A stretch of 9,867 bases of DNA. It comes from CALARM01 sp040217695 (GTDB lineage Bacteria > Vulcanimicrobiota > SpSt-956 > JAKJGF01). Below the pieces are notes generated by a model. That model saw nothing but the letters and a program-made list of their open reading frames with translations, did not search any database and had not been told where the DNA came from. Positions 1 to 6,283 of the stretch are shown here, one piece after another. Both the position numbers and the translations under genes were made by a program. Location of the stretch: positions 1-9,867 of the forward strand of contig JBEHWO010000257.1 in the NCBI GenBank assembly GCA_040217695.1, read 5' to 3'. How positions within the stretch are numbered: the stretch's first letter is position 1; each line of letters opens with the position of its first letter.

Positions 1-1162
1 ATTTCATATGTTTATGAAGGCCACCCATTTTCCATATATCCTGTTCACCGTTCATTCCATGTATTACACTGCCGCTTCCCAGGAAGAGAAGGGCTTTAAA
101 GAAAGCATGTGTTATAAGATGGAATAATCCTGCCGTATATCCTCCCACTCCCAGACCCAGCATCATATAGCCTAACTGGCTCAGTGTGGAATAGGCAAGA
201 ACCCTTTTTATATCATTTGCCGTAACTGCTATTGTAGCGGCAAATACGGCAGTAAATGCACCTATAAAGGCTACTACTATGAGAGGAATGACTGCTGCTG
301 CAAATATGGGATAGGCTCTTCCTACGAGATATACGCCTGCTGCTACCATTGTGGCTGCATGTATTAAAGCACTGACCGAAGTAGGGCCTTCCATTGCATC
401 CGGAAGCCATACATGAAGAGGAAACTGCGCCGATTTTCCCATGGCTCCCAGGAATAAACAGAGAGCTATCAGTGTTAACACCCATCCCGGCATGAGTGAT
501 AACATATCAAAAAATCCTTTTGTCCTATCATGGGTGAAGAAGTTAAGAGTCATACAGTCTCCGTACCTTGCGGAAGCCCACATTACTATCATAAGGGCAA
601 CGGATATACCGAGATCTCCTATCTTCGTGGTTATAAAGGCTTTTTTCGCTGCATTTGCCGCAGAGGTTTTTTCAAACCAGAAACCAATGAGTAAATAAGA
701 ACATACTCCTACCAGTTCCCAGCATATGAACAGAAGGAGGAAATTATTTGCTATAACGAGACATAACATAGATGCGGCAAACAGGGAAAGATAGGTGAAA
801 AATCTTGAAAATCTTTTATCATGGCCCATATAATCTCTCGAATATATAAAAATCAACATACCTACGAAAGAGACCATAAATAACATTACGGCACTGAGCT
901 GATCAACCATAACTCCGATTTCTATGGAACTGTTCCCTGCATTAATCCATCTCATATAACTGTTATATACTTTAAAATTATGGCCTTCCATAATTACCGA
1001 AACCAGTATAAGAAATGAATAAATTGCTGATAAAGCCATTGAACCTATCGCTACATAAGAGCCTTTATGAGTTCCTTTCATCTGTCTTATCTGAGGTAAG
1101 AGGGTTAATATGAAAGAAATAAACGGAAATAATGGAATTAACCATACATACTTATATAACAT
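1..1162 (-). CDS. nuoL: NADH-quinone oxidoreductase subunit L, N-terminal 387 residues (cut by window edge)
   Basis: This is the distal antiporter-like proton-pumping subunit of complex I, in the cytoplasmic membrane. The reading frame is open to the left edge, so about 60% of a usual ~620-residue NuoL is visible. Key antiporter residues can be read: E149 in CWELVGVCSYLL, K243 in GKSAQFPLHVWLPDAMEG, H268 in ALIHAATMVAAGVY, K319 in NDIKRVLAYSTLSQLGY, and H348/H352/K356 in HLITHAFFKALLFLGSGS. The usual PTPVSA motif reads PTSVSA (Ser262). The start is the ATG at 1162-1160, because an in-frame TAA lies two codons upstream. It is the last visible gene of the nuo operon, 53 bp after nuoK; nuoM and nuoN would be expected beyond the edge. 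NuoL rather than NuoM/NuoN or MrpA is favoured by its place after nuoK and by the DAMEGPT and SGSVIHGMNGEQD motifs. Confidence 0.97.
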   Translation of the reverse strand, partial: MLYKYVWLIPLFPFISFILTLLPQIRQMKGTHKGSYVAIGSMALSAIYSFLILVSVIMEGHNFKVYNSYMRWINAGNSSIEIGVMVDQLSAVMLFMVSFVGMLIFIYSRDYMGHDKRFSRFFTYLSLFAASMLCLVIANNFLLLFICWELVGVCSYLLIGFWFEKTSAANAAKKAFITTKIGDLGISVALMIVMWASARYGDCMTLNFFTHDRTKGFFDMLSLMPGWVLTLIALCLFLGAMGKSAQFPLHVWLPDAMEGPTSVSALIHAATMVAAGVYLVGRAYPIFAAAVIPLIVVAFIGAFTAVFAATIAVTANDIKRVLAYSTLSQLGYMMLGLGVGGYTAGLFHLITHAFFKALLFLGSGSVIHGMNGEQDIWKMGGLHKHMK

Positions 1163-1193
1163 AAATTATTTTCGCCTTTCGGCTTATCCTCCT
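1163..1193 (-). promoter_or_regulatory. nuoL translation start region with a small hairpin between SD and ATG
   Basis: On the minus strand a consensus AGGAGG (1193-1188) lies 25 nt before the nuoL ATG, too far for normal use. Between them sits GCCGAAAGGC (1183-1174), a 3-bp stem closed by a GAAA (GNRA) tetraloop. Folding it out leaves about 15 nt. The AAAGG inside the hairpin is an alternative, better spaced ribosome-binding site (about 12 nt). Hairpin formation could therefore influence nuoL translation; this is inference. Confidence 0.4.
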
Positions 1194-1215
1194 ATCATAG
1201 ATTTCCTCTATTATC

Positions 1216-1518
1216 TTACCATTTTAAAATATTTATATTATCTACATCGATGGCTTCTGCTTTTCTGTAATAGGAAATTATAATTGCAAGACCTACTGCA
1301 GCTTCTGCTGCCGCAAGACCTATAATAAACAGAACAAATACTGTTCCCCTTGCAGGATCGGGCCAGTATCTTGAAAATGCTATAATATTCAGATTTGCAG
1401 AATTAAGCATTATTTCAATACAGAGGAGTATAGATACGGCATTTCTTCTTGTGAGTACTCCGTACAGACCTATACAGAAGAGAATTGTACTGAGTATCAC
1501 ATAATAGATAACAGGCAT
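1216..1518 (-). CDS. nuoK: NADH-quinone oxidoreductase subunit K
   Basis: Small three-helix membrane subunit (100 residues, the usual NuoK length) that forms part of the proton path between the quinone module and the antiporter subunits. The two conserved membrane glutamates are present: E35 in CIEIMLNSANLN (E36 in E. coli) and E72 in GLAAAEAAVGLAI (E72 in E. coli). Helices are roughly 3-21, 28-48 and 60-83. The start codon directly follows the nuoJ stop (TAA ATG, no gap), and a strong AAGGAGGAG lies about 10 nt upstream inside the end of nuoJ, indicating coupled translation. It is followed by nuoL after 53 bp. Nothing in the sequence looks degraded. Confidence 0.97.
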   Translation of the reverse strand: MPVIYYVILSTILFCIGLYGVLTRRNAVSILLCIEIMLNSANLNIIAFSRYWPDPARGTVFVLFIIGLAAAEAAVGLAIIISYYRKAEAIDVDNINILKW

Positions 1519-2016
1519 TTAATTGGTCTCCTCCTTTTTAACCAGTATGATTGCTCCTATTATACTTACTGTCAGTATTATGGAAATTAACTCGAAAGAA
1601 AGTATATAATCACTTAACATAAGCCGTCCTGTATCCATAATTTCTTCATTGAAGTTAACAGGATGTTGATTTAAAGGCAGACTCAAACAGACAGGGATTA
1701 AAAAAGACAGGAATACACAGATAACTGTCGCCAGTGCAAGTAATCTCTGCCTGTTAAACGTGTTTACGGACATGTCTGTCAATCTGTTTGTAAGCATAAC
1801 AACAAAGAGAATAAAGGTTGTCACACCGCCTACATAGGCAAGAACCTGAAGTGTGGCTACCAGTTCGGCTTTAAGGGCTATATACATAGCTGCCATGGTA
1901 AAGAGGAAGAGCATTAAAATTAAACTGGCATGAAATATATTTTTTTTAATTACTATGAATACTGCAGAACCTATTAAAATTATTGCTAATATTGAAAAGG
2001 TAATAAAGTTAATCAT
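1519..2016 (-). CDS. nuoJ: NADH-quinone oxidoreductase subunit J
   Basis: Five-helix membrane subunit of complex I (165 residues, normal length). The helix 3 signature is visible as ELVATLQVLAYVGGVTTF (residues 51-68), with Y61 and the flexible GG that forms a pi-bulge in known structures; the last helix carries FELISIILTVSIIGAIIL (141-158), the usual NuoJ C-terminal pattern. The ATG is preceded by AGAAAGG about 8 nt upstream, which overlaps the nuoH stop region, so translation is probably coupled to nuoH (12-bp gap). In most operons nuoI, the 2[4Fe-4S] ferredoxin-like subunit, lies between nuoH and nuoJ; here there is no room for it. Confidence 0.96.
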   Translation of the reverse strand: MINFITFSILAIILIGSAVFIVIKKNIFHASLILMLFLFTMAAMYIALKAELVATLQVLAYVGGVTTFILFVVMLTNRLTDMSVNTFNRQRLLALATVICVFLSFLIPVCLSLPLNQHPVNFNEEIMDTGRLMLSDYILSFELISIILTVSIIGAIILVKKEETN

Positions 2017-2028
2017 ATTAAAACCTTT

Positions 2029-3099
2029 CTAAAAATGAATTCTATTATATAATCCTAAAATCGACAGAAGTCCTGTAAATACCAGATTGATAAGGGAAAG
2101 CGGCAGAAGAACTTTCCAGCAGAAATTCATAAGTTGATCTACCCTTAACCTGGGAAAGGTCCATCTGAACCATATGATGACAAATATAAGTGCGAGAACT
2201 TTCGCAAGGAATATGAGAAAGGGAGGAATAATCCGTTCCAGACCGAAGAGGGTCCATCCTCCCAGAAATAATGTGGTAGCAATAGCAGAGACTGTTACCA
2301 TATTTGTATATTCTGCCAGAAAGAAAAGGGCGAATTTCATGCCTGTATATTCGATGAAATATCCTGCCACTATTTCCGATTCTGCTTCAGGGAGATCGAA
2401 AGGTGCTCTGTTTGTTTCTGCCACTGCAGAAATAAAATAAATCAAAAAGGCCAGAGGCTGAAGGAAAACAAGCCAGCAATATTGTTGTGCTGTTACAAAA
2501 TCTCCCATTTTAAAAGAACCGACTACAATTATGACACTTAATATACTTATAACCATGGGCACTTCATAACTTACAATCTGTGCTCCCGAACGGAAAGCGG
2601 ACATGATGGCATATTTATTTCCTGCAGACCATCCTGCCATAATAATGGCTGTTACTACAAGGCCTGTAATTGCTACTATATATATGATTCCCACATTTAA
2701 ATCCGATGCAATCATACCTTTGCCGAAGGGAATACATACATAGGCCATAAAAGAAGGTATGAACACAATTATGGGAGCAAGACGAAAAACCCACAGATCA
2801 ACTCCTTTTGGTGTAATGTCTTCTTTTAATAATAATTTAATTGTATCAGCCAGAGGCTGAGCCCATCCATGCCAGAGTCCGACTCTCATAGGGCCATGTC
2901 TGCTCTGTATATGGCCTGCTTCTTTGCGTTCGAGCCATGTCTGAAACATAACCATAATGACAAGAAAAGCTGCTATGAGAACAATAGAAAACCCTCCAGC
3001 AATAAATACCTTTACCCATGAAGGAAGAAATCCTGTATGTTCTCCGAGAAATTTCCACAGATGATTAAGATTATAGATATAATCCAGATATTTTAACAT
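2029..3099 (-). CDS. nuoH: NADH-quinone oxidoreductase subunit H
   Basis: Membrane subunit that forms the quinone channel and the first half of the proton path (356 residues, slightly longer than usual because of a ~25-residue N-terminal extension with LNHLWKFLGEHTGF). Conserved blocks: WLERKEAGHIQSRHGP (55-70), QPLADTIKLLLKED (81-94), GWSAGNKYAIMSAFRSGAQ (156-174), AETNRAPFDLPEAESE (227-242) and WFRWTFPRLRVDQLM (310-324). Acidic residues of the E-channel region are retained. The ATG at 3099 has AGAGGAG about 6 nt upstream. It follows nuoD by 34 bp and ends 12 bp before nuoJ. The GHIQ variant of the ERK motif resembles NuoH of several deep-branching bacterial groups, though I cannot assign a lineage from it. 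Confidence 0.97.
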   Translation of the reverse strand: MLKYLDYIYNLNHLWKFLGEHTGFLPSWVKVFIAGGFSIVLIAAFLVIMVMFQTWLERKEAGHIQSRHGPMRVGLWHGWAQPLADTIKLLLKEDITPKGVDLWVFRLAPIIVFIPSFMAYVCIPFGKGMIASDLNVGIIYIVAITGLVVTAIIMAGWSAGNKYAIMSAFRSGAQIVSYEVPMVISILSVIIVVGSFKMGDFVTAQQYCWLVFLQPLAFLIYFISAVAETNRAPFDLPEAESEIVAGYFIEYTGMKFALFFLAEYTNMVTVSAIATTLFLGGWTLFGLERIIPPFLIFLAKVLALIFVIIWFRWTFPRLRVDQLMNFCWKVLLPLSLINLVFTGLLSILGLYNRIHF

Positions 3100-3110
3100 A
3101 ATCTTCTCCT

Positions 3111-3124
3111 CTATCAGCTATCAG
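3111..3124. repeat. Two-copy CTATCAG heptamer in the nuoD-nuoH gap
   Basis: CTATCAG occurs twice head to tail (3111-3117 and 3118-3124) in the 34-bp gap, just upstream of the nuoH Shine-Dalgarno. Two copies could be chance, but the 7-bp period matches the longer arrays elsewhere in the window. Confidence 0.5.
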
Positions 3125-3133
3125 CCAAAAAAA

Positions 3134-4240
3134 TTATCTGTCTACATCACCTAAAATAAAATCTATACTTCCTATAATGGCAGGAAGATCCGCCATAAAG
3201 CAATCTTTCATAATTGCTTCTGCAACACTCAGATTGCAGAAACTGGGAGCTCTGACTTTAAATCTGTAAGGTTTTGTTCCTCCGTCACTTACAACATAAA
3301 CACCTAATTCTCCTCTCGGGCTTTCTACTCTGAAGTAGATTTCTCCTTTCGGAGGAGCTATTTTTTTAGGCATTTTGGCCATAATATCTCCTGCTTTGAG
3401 TTTTTCCAGAGCCTGTTCTACTATTCTCGAACTCTGAATTATCTCGTTGTATCTTACCATGTATCTATCCAGTACATCACCTTTTTCTCCGACAGGTATT
3501 TCAAAATCATAATGTTCATACCCGCAGTAAGGATCACCTTTTCTTACATCCCATTTTACACCTGACCCTCTCAGCATGGGGCCGCTCAGACCATAGCTTA
3601 TGGCAAGCCCGGGAGGTATGATTCCTATATTTTTTGTTCTCTGCTGAAATATAACATTTCCTGTAATAAGATCATCATAATCCTTAAGTTTTTCTTTGAC
3701 TATCTTTAAAAAATTCTTTGCTTTCTGAGGAAAATCTTCCGGTAAATCTCTTGCCACTCCGCCAATTCTCATATAATTATAAGTCATTCTCTGGCCTGAT
3801 ATGGCTTCAAACATGTTGAGTCCTTCTTCTCTTTCTCTGAAACCATAGAGCATTGGCGTAAAGGCACCCAGTTCCAGACCGAAATTACCCCACCACATGA
3901 CATGGCTTACAATTCTGTTTAATTCGAATATTATTACCCTTATTGTCTGTGCCCTTTCAGGAACTTCTATATTCATTAGTTTTTCCATGGCAAGAACATA
4001 GGGAAGTTCATTGCACATGGCGGCAAGATAATCCATTCTGTCAAGAAAGGGAATAACCTGAATATATTCTCTGTTTTCCAGAATTTTTTCCGTAGAACGG
4101 TGTAAATATCCCACATGTGGCACAGCCCTTACAACGATTTCGCCGTTCAATGTAAGAAGGAGTCTCAATACACCGTGAGTGGCAGGGTGCTGGGGCCCCA
4201 TGTTTACGAGAAATTCTTCTGTTTTTAAAATATCACTCAT
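3134..4240 (-). CDS. nuoD: NADH-quinone oxidoreductase subunit D (49-kDa subunit)
   Basis: Peripheral-arm subunit that, with NuoB and NuoH, builds the quinone-reduction site; related to the large subunit of [NiFe] hydrogenases but without the metal cysteines. Length 368, the short separate-NuoD form rather than a NuoCD fusion. Motifs: NMGPQHPATHGVLR (13-26, with H18 matching the quinone-site His38 of Thermus), PHVGYLHRSTEK (41-52), DRMDYLAAM with Y71 likely matching Thermus Tyr87, FREREEGLNMFEAISGQRM, YNYMRIGGVARDLPEDF, and C-terminal GSIDFILGDVDR. The catalytic features are intact, so it appears selected for function. Its ATG overlaps the nuoC stop (ATGA), with AAGGAG about 8 nt upstream. 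Its normal partner NuoB (cluster N2) is not encoded next to it. A membrane-hydrogenase large subunit is unlikely because the nickel-binding CxxC pairs are absent. Confidence 0.97.
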   Translation of the reverse strand: MSDILKTEEFLVNMGPQHPATHGVLRLLLTLNGEIVVRAVPHVGYLHRSTEKILENREYIQVIPFLDRMDYLAAMCNELPYVLAMEKLMNIEVPERAQTIRVIIFELNRIVSHVMWWGNFGLELGAFTPMLYGFREREEGLNMFEAISGQRMTYNYMRIGGVARDLPEDFPQKAKNFLKIVKEKLKDYDDLITGNVIFQQRTKNIGIIPPGLAISYGLSGPMLRGSGVKWDVRKGDPYCGYEHYDFEIPVGEKGDVLDRYMVRYNEIIQSSRIVEQALEKLKAGDIMAKMPKKIAPPKGEIYFRVESPRGELGVYVVSDGGTKPYRFKVRAPSFCNLSVAEAIMKDCFMADLPAIIGSIDFILGDVDR

Positions 4241-4743
4241 AGAGAATCTCCTTTTTTAGCTTTCATCAATTCTTTTTTATCAGGCGACGGTACCACTTCC
4301 GGACTGTCAAAATCTTTTCTCAGCGGATGGCCGGTAAAATCTTCAGGTAAAAGGATACGTCTCATATCTGGATTGCCTTCAAAATTAACGCCGAAGAGGT
4401 CGAAAATTTCTCTTTCATGCCATTCGGCAGCTTTCCATATGTCACATACAGACGGAAGTGAAGGGTTTTCTCTTGATATGGAGACCTTAACACAGAGACG
4501 ATGTTTTTTCTCGAGGGAGCAGAGATGATAGACTATTTCGAATCTTTCCGGAGGATAGTCCGCTCCTGTCTGACACATGAGATAATTGAAATCAAAGACA
4601 GGATTCTCTTTAAGTTCTTTCATTACCTTTACTATATGTTTACTTTCAACAAGAATTGTTTTATCGAAACCTTCGGTTTTTATTTCTATGATTTCCTGAG
4701 GAAAACATTCACCAAGTTTATTTATCAGTTCCTGTGGCGTCAA
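4237..4743 (-). CDS. nuoC: NADH-quinone oxidoreductase subunit C (30-kDa subunit)
   Basis: Hydrophilic subunit of the complex I connecting arm (168 residues, typical). The family signature is clear: ERFEIVYHLCSL (66-77), SVCDIWKAAEWHEREIFDLF (98-117), GNPDMRRILLPEDFTGHPLR (123-142) ending in KDF; the usual GHPD reads GNPD. The proposed start is a TTG at 4743-4741: it has AAGGTG 5 nt upstream, while the nearby ATG at 4760 is out of frame and stops at once. It overlaps nuoD by 4 nt. Upstream, only 69 bp separate it from nuoA, and nuoB, which normally sits there, is missing. The use of TTG implies moderate translation initiation. Confidence 0.95.
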   Translation of the reverse strand: MTPQELINKLGECFPQEIIEIKTEGFDKTILVESKHIVKVMKELKENPVFDFNYLMCQTGADYPPERFEIVYHLCSLEKKHRLCVKVSISRENPSLPSVCDIWKAAEWHEREIFDLFGVNFEGNPDMRRILLPEDFTGHPLRKDFDSPEVVPSPDKKELMKAKKGDSL

Positions 4744-4771
4744 ATTTTCACCTTCTTCATAAATATATATC

Positions 4772-4802
4772 GTGATGCGTGACGCGTGACGCGTGACGCG
4801 TG
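4772..4802. repeat. GTGACGC heptamer array in the nuoA-nuoC gap
   Basis: Four head-to-tail heptamers, GTGATGC (4772-4778) followed by three exact GTGACGC units (4779-4799), then a partial GTG. The array contains the ACGCGT palindrome three times... each junction reads GCGTGACGCG. It fills nearly half of the short gap between nuoA and nuoC, exactly where nuoB is normally found. Its G+C is far above the flanking DNA. It shares the GTGA core and the 7-bp period with the GTGAAAA arrays near ppiB. Confidence 0.9.
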
Positions 4803-4812
4803 GATATTGAAC

Positions 4813-5259
4813 TTACGGACCTGCCATTCTTTTGACTTCTCTGTGTTCTTTTTCCCAGGCCAGTCCTCCTTTTTTCCATGCGTAAATAAGGCCTATAATC
4901 AGAATTAGAAGAAATATGAGCATTTCTGTAAAAATAAACAGTCCGCTTACCTCTGCCGGTAAAATCTCCATACCTTTATAAACAAGGCCGTTATCTTTGA
5001 TATCTTTAAATACCTGTGCCCATGGTATGAGATAAACAACTTCTACGTCAAACAGCAAAAAGACCAGAACATAGGTGTAAAATCTGAAATTATACTGAAT
5101 CCAGCTTTTCCCTATTGTTTTCGGACCGCATTCATAGGTGTCAAGTTTGATATCATTCGGCTTATGAGGCCTTATAAGAGTGGCCAATCCCATACCGGTA
5201 AGTCCCATGGCAGCACCTGCCAGGAGGAAAAGAAAGACAATATTATAATTGTTTTCCAT
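4813..5259 (-). CDS. nuoA: NADH-quinone oxidoreductase subunit A
   Basis: Three-helix membrane subunit at the junction of the membrane and peripheral arms (148 residues; 120-145 is usual). Family motifs: TYECGPKTIGKSW (41-53), including the conserved Cys of the TM1-2 loop that lies near the quinone cavity, and FDVEVVYLIPWA (70-81) with the conserved acidic residues. Helices are about 6-28, 60-80 and 104-127. The ATG at 5259 has AGGAG 9 nt upstream. It is the first gene of the nuo operon, 129 bp downstream of ppiB with terminator-like hairpins between. It is followed by nuoC after a repeat-filled 69-bp gap rather than by nuoB. Confidence 0.96.
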   Translation of the reverse strand: MENNYNIVFLFLLAGAAMGLTGMGLATLIRPHKPNDIKLDTYECGPKTIGKSWIQYNFRFYTYVLVFLLFDVEVVYLIPWAQVFKDIKDNGLVYKGMEILPAEVSGLFIFTEMLIFLLILIIGLIYAWKKGGLAWEKEHREVKRMAGP

Positions 5260-5279
5260 AATTACTGTTCTCCTGTTTT

Positions 5280-5293
5280 TTTACTTTAGTAAA
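5280..5293. promoter_or_regulatory. 14-bp palindrome upstream of nuoA (possible operator)
   Basis: TTTACT (5280-5285) and AGTAAA (5288-5293) are perfect inverted arms around TT, about 20 bp upstream of the nuoA start and just before its ribosome-binding site. A regulator site is possible. I found no convincing -35/-10 pair for nuoA; the AT-rich 5294-5312 stretch is the likely promoter region. Confidence 0.25.
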
Positions 5294-5307
5294 TAATTAC
5301 TACAAAA

Positions 5308-5335
5308 TTAAAAAAAGTCCTCCAGGTTTTTTTAA
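5308..5335. terminator. Possible bidirectional A-tract/T-tract terminator between ppiB and nuoA
   Basis: TTAAAAAAA (5308-5316) is perfectly complementary to TTTTTTTAA (5327-5335), with CCT/AGG (5319-5321, 5324-5326) pairing inside. Either strand would give an A-run, a short G-C stem and a U-run. The G-C stem is only 3 bp, so it is weak alone, but it lies just beyond the large ppiB hairpin. Confidence 0.4.
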
Positions 5336-5338
5336 AAA

Positions 5339-5410
5339 GTGAAAAGTGAAAAGTGAAAAGTGAAAAGTGATATATTTCTCTTCACTTTTCACTGCTCACT
5401 TTTCACTTTT
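5339..5410 (-). terminator. Inverted GTGAAAA heptamer arrays forming the ppiB 3' hairpin
   Basis: Four GTGAAAA units plus GTGA (5339-5370) face an inverted array (5382-5410). Pairing 5342-5370 with 5382-5410 gives 27 of 29 base pairs with an 11-nt loop; the only mismatches are at 5357-5358 opposite 5394-5395. In the ppiB transcript the stem is followed, after CAC, by five U, so it can act as an intrinsic terminator. The right arm codes the last ppiB codons, including the stop at 5389-5391. Confidence 0.75.
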
Positions 5411-5880
5411 TTTATTTCTTTTATTTTATCTCCCTTTTTTATTTTCATCACTGTATCCATTCCAGAGATGACATGGCCGAAAACTGTATGTTTTCCGTCC
5501 AGGTGGGGCTGAGGAGAGTGGGTTATGAAAAACTGGCTTCCTCCCGTATCAGGCCCTGCATTTGCCATAGAGAGGGTTCCTGTCAGGTGTTTTCTTTTAT
5601 TTATTTCACATTTTATATGGTATCCGGGCCCTCCTGTTCCTGTGCCGTGAGGACATCCTCCCTGAATCATAAAATTATCTATTATCCTGTGGAAGGTAAG
5701 GCCGTCATAGAATTTCTTTTTTATTAAATCAGTGAAATTCTTTACGGTATTCGGTGCGTCGTTTTTAAAAAGTTCCAGGACTATATCGCCTTTATCCGTT
5801 ACTATTGTTACCTGAGGCAGGTTGCCTTCAGCTTTGTTATTTTCTTTTTTCTTTTTCAGAAAACCAAACATTTTCTTCAC
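5389..5880 (-). CDS. ppiB: Cyclophilin-type peptidyl-prolyl cis-trans isomerase
   Basis: Catalyses cis-trans isomerisation of X-Pro bonds during protein folding. The 163 residues cover one cyclophilin domain (about 22-157). Residues matching human CypA active-site positions: R65 (R55), F70 (F60) and Q73 (Q63) in TFHRIIDNFMIQGG; Q116 and F118 (Q111, F113) in GGSQFFITH; H126 in place of W121, as in many bacterial homologs; and H131 (H126) in HLDGKHTVFGHV. The first ~20 residues (MKKMFGFLKKKKENNK) are basic with no clear signal peptide, so a cytoplasmic site is likely. A GAGGTG lies 7-8 nt before the ATG, behind a ~50-nt purine-only-like leader. The C-terminal residues and stop are encoded by the GTGAAAA repeat hairpin, so the end of the protein was probably set by repeat insertion. 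It is same-strand but probably transcribed separately from nuo. Confidence 0.95.
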   Translation of the reverse strand: MKKMFGFLKKKKENNKAEGNLPQVTIVTDKGDIVLELFKNDAPNTVKNFTDLIKKKFYDGLTFHRIIDNFMIQGGCPHGTGTGGPGYHIKCEINKRKHLTGTLSMANAGPDTGGSQFFITHSPQPHLDGKHTVFGHVISGMDTVMKIKKGDKIKEIKKVKSEQ

Positions 5881-5943
5881 CTCTTTCCTTAATTCCTTTT
5901 CTCTTTTTGTTTCTCTTTTTCCTTCTTTTTCTTTTTAAAGAAA

Positions 5944-5969
5944 TCAGTAATTTTTCTGGTAATTACTGA
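5944..5969. repeat. Perfect 9-bp inverted repeat upstream of ppiB
   Basis: TCAGTAATT (5944-5952) and AATTACTGA (5961-5969) are perfect inverted arms around an 8-nt loop. It lies 64 bp upstream of the ppiB start and could be an operator or an mRNA-leader hairpin. The loop plus one stem base, TTTTCTGG (5952-5959), is also complementary to CCAGAAAA at 5993-6000, beyond the heptamer array. Confidence 0.6.
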
Positions 5970-5970
5970 A

Positions 5971-5991
5971 GTGAGAAGTGAAAAGTGAAAA
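5971..5991. repeat. GTGAAAA heptamer array upstream of ppiB
   Basis: GTGAGAA (5971-5977) followed by two exact GTGAAAA units (5978-5991), same orientation as the array at 5339-5370. Together the arrays bracket ppiB as direct repeats. Confidence 0.85.
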
Positions 5992-6027
5992 GCCAGAAAA
6001 CCTTATCTAATCTGGTTTATAAAATAT

Positions 6028-6130
6028 TAGAGTAGTTCTAAAAAGTGTTGTCCTAAAGTTTCTCTACATACTCGCAATAGGTAAATAGCTACTTAATTTT
6101 TTTCGGACATTACTTTTTGTAATTACTCTA
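6028..6130. mobile_element. MITE-like element with 26-bp imperfect terminal inverted repeats
   Basis: The left end 6028-6053 and the reverse complement of 6105-6130 match at 21 of 26 positions, both beginning TAGAGTA and ending TGTCC with a shared AAAAAGT core. A further AAA matches after one mismatch on the inner side, and AATATT occurs just outside both ends. The inner 51 bp carries no gene. Paired ends, short size and non-coding content fit a miniature inverted-repeat transposable element or the remains of one; no transposase is in the window and no target-site duplication is clear. A structured RNA stem is the main alternative. Confidence 0.5.
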
Positions 6131-6283
6131 AAATATTAATTGCTTATGCTCAGAACAGTAAGAGAGGCACAATTTATTATTTATAAATAATCGGTAAATT
6201 CATCCCTGCTTTAGTTTTATCAGGGGAAGTAAATTATGTTGAGAAATAAAAAAATGCAAAGATAAAAGATACAAGAATAAACG

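Larger units (their letters stand above)
5881..6283. other. Non-coding interval between ppiB and the MazF-type toxin gene
   Basis: No convincing gene is present. The interval holds, in order: a pyrimidine-rich tract on the plus strand (about 5881-5937, purine-rich leader of ppiB mRNA), a perfect inverted repeat, a GTGAAAA array, a MITE-like inverted-repeat element (6028-6130), a 16-bp A/T palindrome (6176-6191), and a weak CCCTG/CAGGG hairpin (6204-6208/6221-6225) 58 bp past the toxin stop without a following U-run. Confidence 0.7.

Noticed and set aside
2174..2440. Plus-strand open frame inside nuoH
   Set aside because: Antisense to a fully conserved nuoH; no domain and no start signal.
4758..4760. 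ATG as nuoC start
   Set aside because: It is out of frame with nuoC and meets a TGA after six codons; the TTG at 4743 with AAGGTG upstream is better.
4501..4782. Plus-strand open frame across the nuoC start and heptamer array
   Set aside because: It is antisense to nuoC, is dominated by Phe/Tyr and low-complexity sequence, and has no ribosome-binding site worth noting.
4744..4812. Remnant of nuoB in the nuoA-nuoC gap
   Set aside because: The gap is only 69 bp and no NuoB motif (such as the Cys-Cys pair) can be read in any frame.
5339..5410. CRISPR array
   Set aside because: Units are 7 bp and contiguous, with no spacers; no cas genes are nearby.
6176..6191. 16-bp perfect A/T palindrome as an operator
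   Set aside because: It consists only of A and T in an A/T-rich gap and is away from any promoter; chance is a sufficient explanation.
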